A DNA stretch of 16,420 bases from CAUZSN01 sp963582345 (GTDB lineage Bacteria; Planctomycetota; Planctomycetia; Planctomycetales; Planctomycetaceae). The notes below the pieces were generated by a model, which was given only the letters and a program-made list of their open reading frames with translations, did not search any database and was not told where the DNA came from. Numbering within the stretch: the stretch's first letter is position 1; each line of letters starts with the position of its first letter. The DNA is taken from positions 1-16,420 of the forward strand of contig CAUZSN010000064.1 in NCBI GenBank assembly GCA_963582345.1. The letters are read 5' to 3'. The translations under genes and the position numbers were made by a program. This document shows positions 14,652-16,420 of this stretch, in pieces.

Positions 14652-16420
14652 TCAACGAACAACTCTCATATCTGTCAGTGCCTTATTCAGCTCATACAGT
14701 CCCGCGTCCGTCACTCGGGTATTGTAGACGTGCAGCATCCGTAGTTGCTTCAGTCGAGCCAACTCCTTCATCCCGGCATCTGTCACCTGTGTGCTGGCAA
14801 GGTTTAGCGACTTTAGTTGTTTCAACTCAGCCAACTCAGTTAATGCTTCGTCGGTCACCTGGGTGCCAAAGAGGCTCAATAACTGCAGTTGTTCGAGTTG
14901 GGTTAGCTCCCTTAGTCCCGCGTCCGTCACCTGGGTGTCGCGAAGGGTAAGCGATCGAAGTTGCGTCATTCCAGCCAGCTCTTTCAACCCCGCGTCCGTC
15001 ACTTGGCTGAGTGAGAGATCCAGCGCTTGCAGGTGCTTCAGCCCGGCCAGTGCTTTCAATCCCGCATCTGACACCTGCGTACCCAAGAGTCCTAGCGACC
15101 GCAGTTGCTGGAGTCCAATCAGTTCTTTTAACCCTGCGTCTGTCACGTGGGTGAAGGAGAGTTCTAGTGACCGCAGTTGCTTCAGACCAGTGAGCTCCTT
15201 CAACCCTGCGTCCGTCACTCGGTTGAGTGAGAGGTCCAGCGTCTGCAGGTGTTCTAATCCTGCCAGCTCCTTTAGTCCCGCATCGGTCACCTGGGTATCG
15301 CGAAGGGTAAGCGATCGAAGTTGCGTCATTCCAGCCAGCTCTTTCAACCCCGCATCCGTCACTTGGCTGCGGGAGAGGTCCAGCGTTTGGATTTGCGGCA
15401 TTCCGGGCAGATCCTTCAACCATGCATTTGTTACTCGGGTTCTATACAGACCCAGTGACTTCAGTTGCTTCAACTGGGCTAACTTCTTTAGTCCTTCGCC
15501 TGATATGTTAACGCCGACGATATTCGCCAACTTCAGTTGCTTCAGCTTGGCTAGCTCCTTTAGTCCTGCATCTGTCACCTCAGTACCGGCGAGGCGCAGC
15601 GACTGCAATTGCTTCAGCCCGGCCAGTGCTTTCAGTCCCGTGTCTGTCACTTGGCTGAGGGAGAGGTTCAAATGCTGAAGTTGCTTCAGACCAGTCAACT
15701 CCTTCAACCCCGCGTCTGTCACTCGAGTAGCTCGAAGTTTGAGGGATCGTAGTTGCGTCAGTTTAGCCACCTGCTTCAATCCTGCGTCCGTCACTGGATT
15801 GAAGGAGAGGTCCAGCGATCGCAGTTGGTTCAGTCGGGTCAGTTCCTTCAATGTCACATTCGCCACCCGGGTTTTGCTGAGGCTCAGCGATCGCAGTTGT
15901 TTTAGTCCCACCAGCTCTCGCAGCCCTGCATCTGTGACCAGGGTGCCGGCAAGGTTCAACGACTGCAGGTGTTTCAGCCTGGATAGCTCTTTAAGCCCCA
16001 TATCGGTCACGTAGGTACCCGCAAGCGTGAGCGACCGCAGTTGTTTTATTCTGGTCAGATCCTTCAACCCCGCGTCCGTAACCTTCCAAGAAAGTAAATT
16101 TAGTGTGTGGCAAGGTTGAACGGCTGCTAGGTAGTGCTTTAGTCCCAGGTCGGTCTGTGCTTGGTCCGGCACAACTAGCATTTTTAGATTGAGTCCAACC
16201 AGCGCCTTCAACCCCACGTCTGTCAGCGAAGTTCTAGCGAAGTCCAGCGATCGCAGTTGCTTCATTCCAGTCAGCGCCTTCAACCCCGCGTCCGTCACCT
16301 GGGTGCCTGCGAGGGTGAGCGACCGCAGTTGTTTTATTCTGGTCAGCTCCTTCAACCCCGCGTCTGTCACTCGAGTATCAGCGAGGGTGAGCGACCGCAG
16401 TTGTTTCAGCCTGGTCAGCT
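14652..16420 (-). CDS. Leucine-rich-repeat protein of 24-residue 'TDAGL' units (N-terminus outside window)
   Basis: At least 588 residues are visible before TGA at 14654-14652. The frame stays open to the right edge, so the gene is 5'-truncated; the GTG at 16370 is an internal repeat valine, not a start. The whole visible part is LRRs of exactly 24 residues with consensus VTDAGLKELxxLKQLRSLxL followed by xxTx. I count 24 units (the last of 20 residues, ending ALTDMRVVR) plus a partial one at the edge. Most match well; units 3-4 (about 16160-16300), 8 and 12-13 are degenerate. Such repeats form a curved solenoid used for binding proteins; the partner is unknown. No signal peptide, membrane segment or enzyme domain is visible, but the N-terminus is not seen. 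LRR proteins of this type are frequent in Planctomycetota. The gene lies upstream of CYTH and recA on the same strand. Confidence 0.92.
   Translation of the reverse strand, partial: LTRLKQLRSLTLADTRVTDAGLKELTRIKQLRSLTLAGTQVTDAGLKALTGMKQLRSLDFARTSLTDVGLKALVGLNLKMLVVPDQAQTDLGLKHYLAAVQPCHTLNLLSWKVTDAGLKDLTRIKQLRSLTLAGTYVTDMGLKELSRLKHLQSLNLAGTLVTDAGLRELVGLKQLRSLSLSKTRVANVTLKELTRLNQLRSLDLSFNPVTDAGLKQVAKLTQLRSLKLRATRVTDAGLKELTGLKQLQHLNLSLSQVTDTGLKALAGLKQLQSLRLAGTEVTDAGLKELAKLKQLKLANIVGVNISGEGLKKLAQLKQLKSLGLYRTRVTNAWLKDLPGMPQIQTLDLSRSQVTDAGLKELAGMTQLRSLTLRDTQVTDAGLKELAGLEHLQTLDLSLNRVTDAGLKELTGLKQLRSLELSFTHVTDAGLKELIGLQQLRSLGLLGTQVSDAGLKALAGLKHLQALDLSLSQVTDAGLKELAGMTQLRSLTLRDTQVTDAGLRELTQLEQLQLLSLFGTQVTDEALTELAELKQLKSLNLASTQVTDAGMKELARLKQLRMLHVYNTRVTDAGLYELNKALTDMRVVR
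14652..16420 (-). repeat. 72-bp tandem coding repeats within the LRR gene
   Basis: The 24-residue protein units correspond to 72-bp DNA units in strict register, without indels, from the right edge almost to the stop. Most units differ by many substitutions, but some are nearly identical. Bases 14931-15009 match 15291-15369 with two differences (360 bp apart, five units). The stretch starting GCGACCGCAGTTGTTTTATT at 16031 recurs at 16319 (288 bp apart, four units). This indicates recent copying between units. Confidence 0.9.

Noticed and set aside
14791..15678. A 295-codon plus-strand open frame with a repetitive Ser/Asn-Pro-Ala pattern
   Set aside because: It is the exact antisense shadow of the LRR repeats; the repeating pattern follows from the 72-bp units on the minus strand.
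16368..16370. GTG as start codon of the LRR gene
   Set aside because: The same frame continues upstream to the window edge with another LRR unit (LTRLKQLRSLTLADTR), so this GTG encodes an internal valine.
14652..16420. Regular repeats that might be taken for a CRISPR or minisatellite array
   Set aside because: There are no constant repeats with unique spacers; the 72-bp units are diverged, contiguous and in frame as LRRs.

Overview
The window looks like a chromosomal segment from a planctomycete (Planctomycetota, Pirellulales-like). This is inferred from the style of the proteins: a large TolC-family lipoprotein, a short secreted protein with a carboxypeptidase-regulatory-like domain, a PDZ protease and a 24-residue 'TDAGL' leucine-rich-repeat protein. 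The presence of lpxK, moderate GC content and several genes without a clear Shine-Dalgarno site also fit. No similarity search was possible.

Layout from left to right. The last 37 codons of an aspartate kinase (+, 1-114) converge on a TolC-family outer-membrane efflux protein (-, 129-2168), which is followed by a small Mpo1/DUF962-like membrane protein (-). A divergent intergenic region then leads to icd, NADP-type isocitrate dehydrogenase (+, 2858-4117), and lpxK, tetraacyldisaccharide 4'-kinase (+, 4195-5274). A small exported protein (-, 5328-5903) converges on lpxK. The next 1.1 kb has no intact gene. Its minus strand holds a well-preserved but broken DUF434/DUF5616-type gene (about 6131-6940), with three in-frame TGA stops and at least two frameshifts. 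A class I IscS/NifS-type cysteine desulfurase (+, 7031-8206) follows; a perfect 14-bp palindrome lies directly before its start.

The right half is a co-directional minus-strand block. In transcription order it is a long LRR protein (cut by the right edge), a CYTH-domain protein, recA, an HtrA-like protease with two PDZ-like modules, and alaS. The order recA - protease - alaS recalls the recA-recX-alaS order of gammaproteobacteria, with a secreted protease in the recX position.

Most genes are core housekeeping: TCA cycle, lipid A synthesis, sulfur mobilisation, tRNA charging and recombination. They do not form one pathway. The most informative observations are the unlabelled DUF434 pseudogene, the palindrome with a possible leaderless start at the cysteine desulfurase, and the near-identical blocks spaced by exact multiples of 72 bp in the LRR gene. 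I saw no convincing new defence or mobile system.
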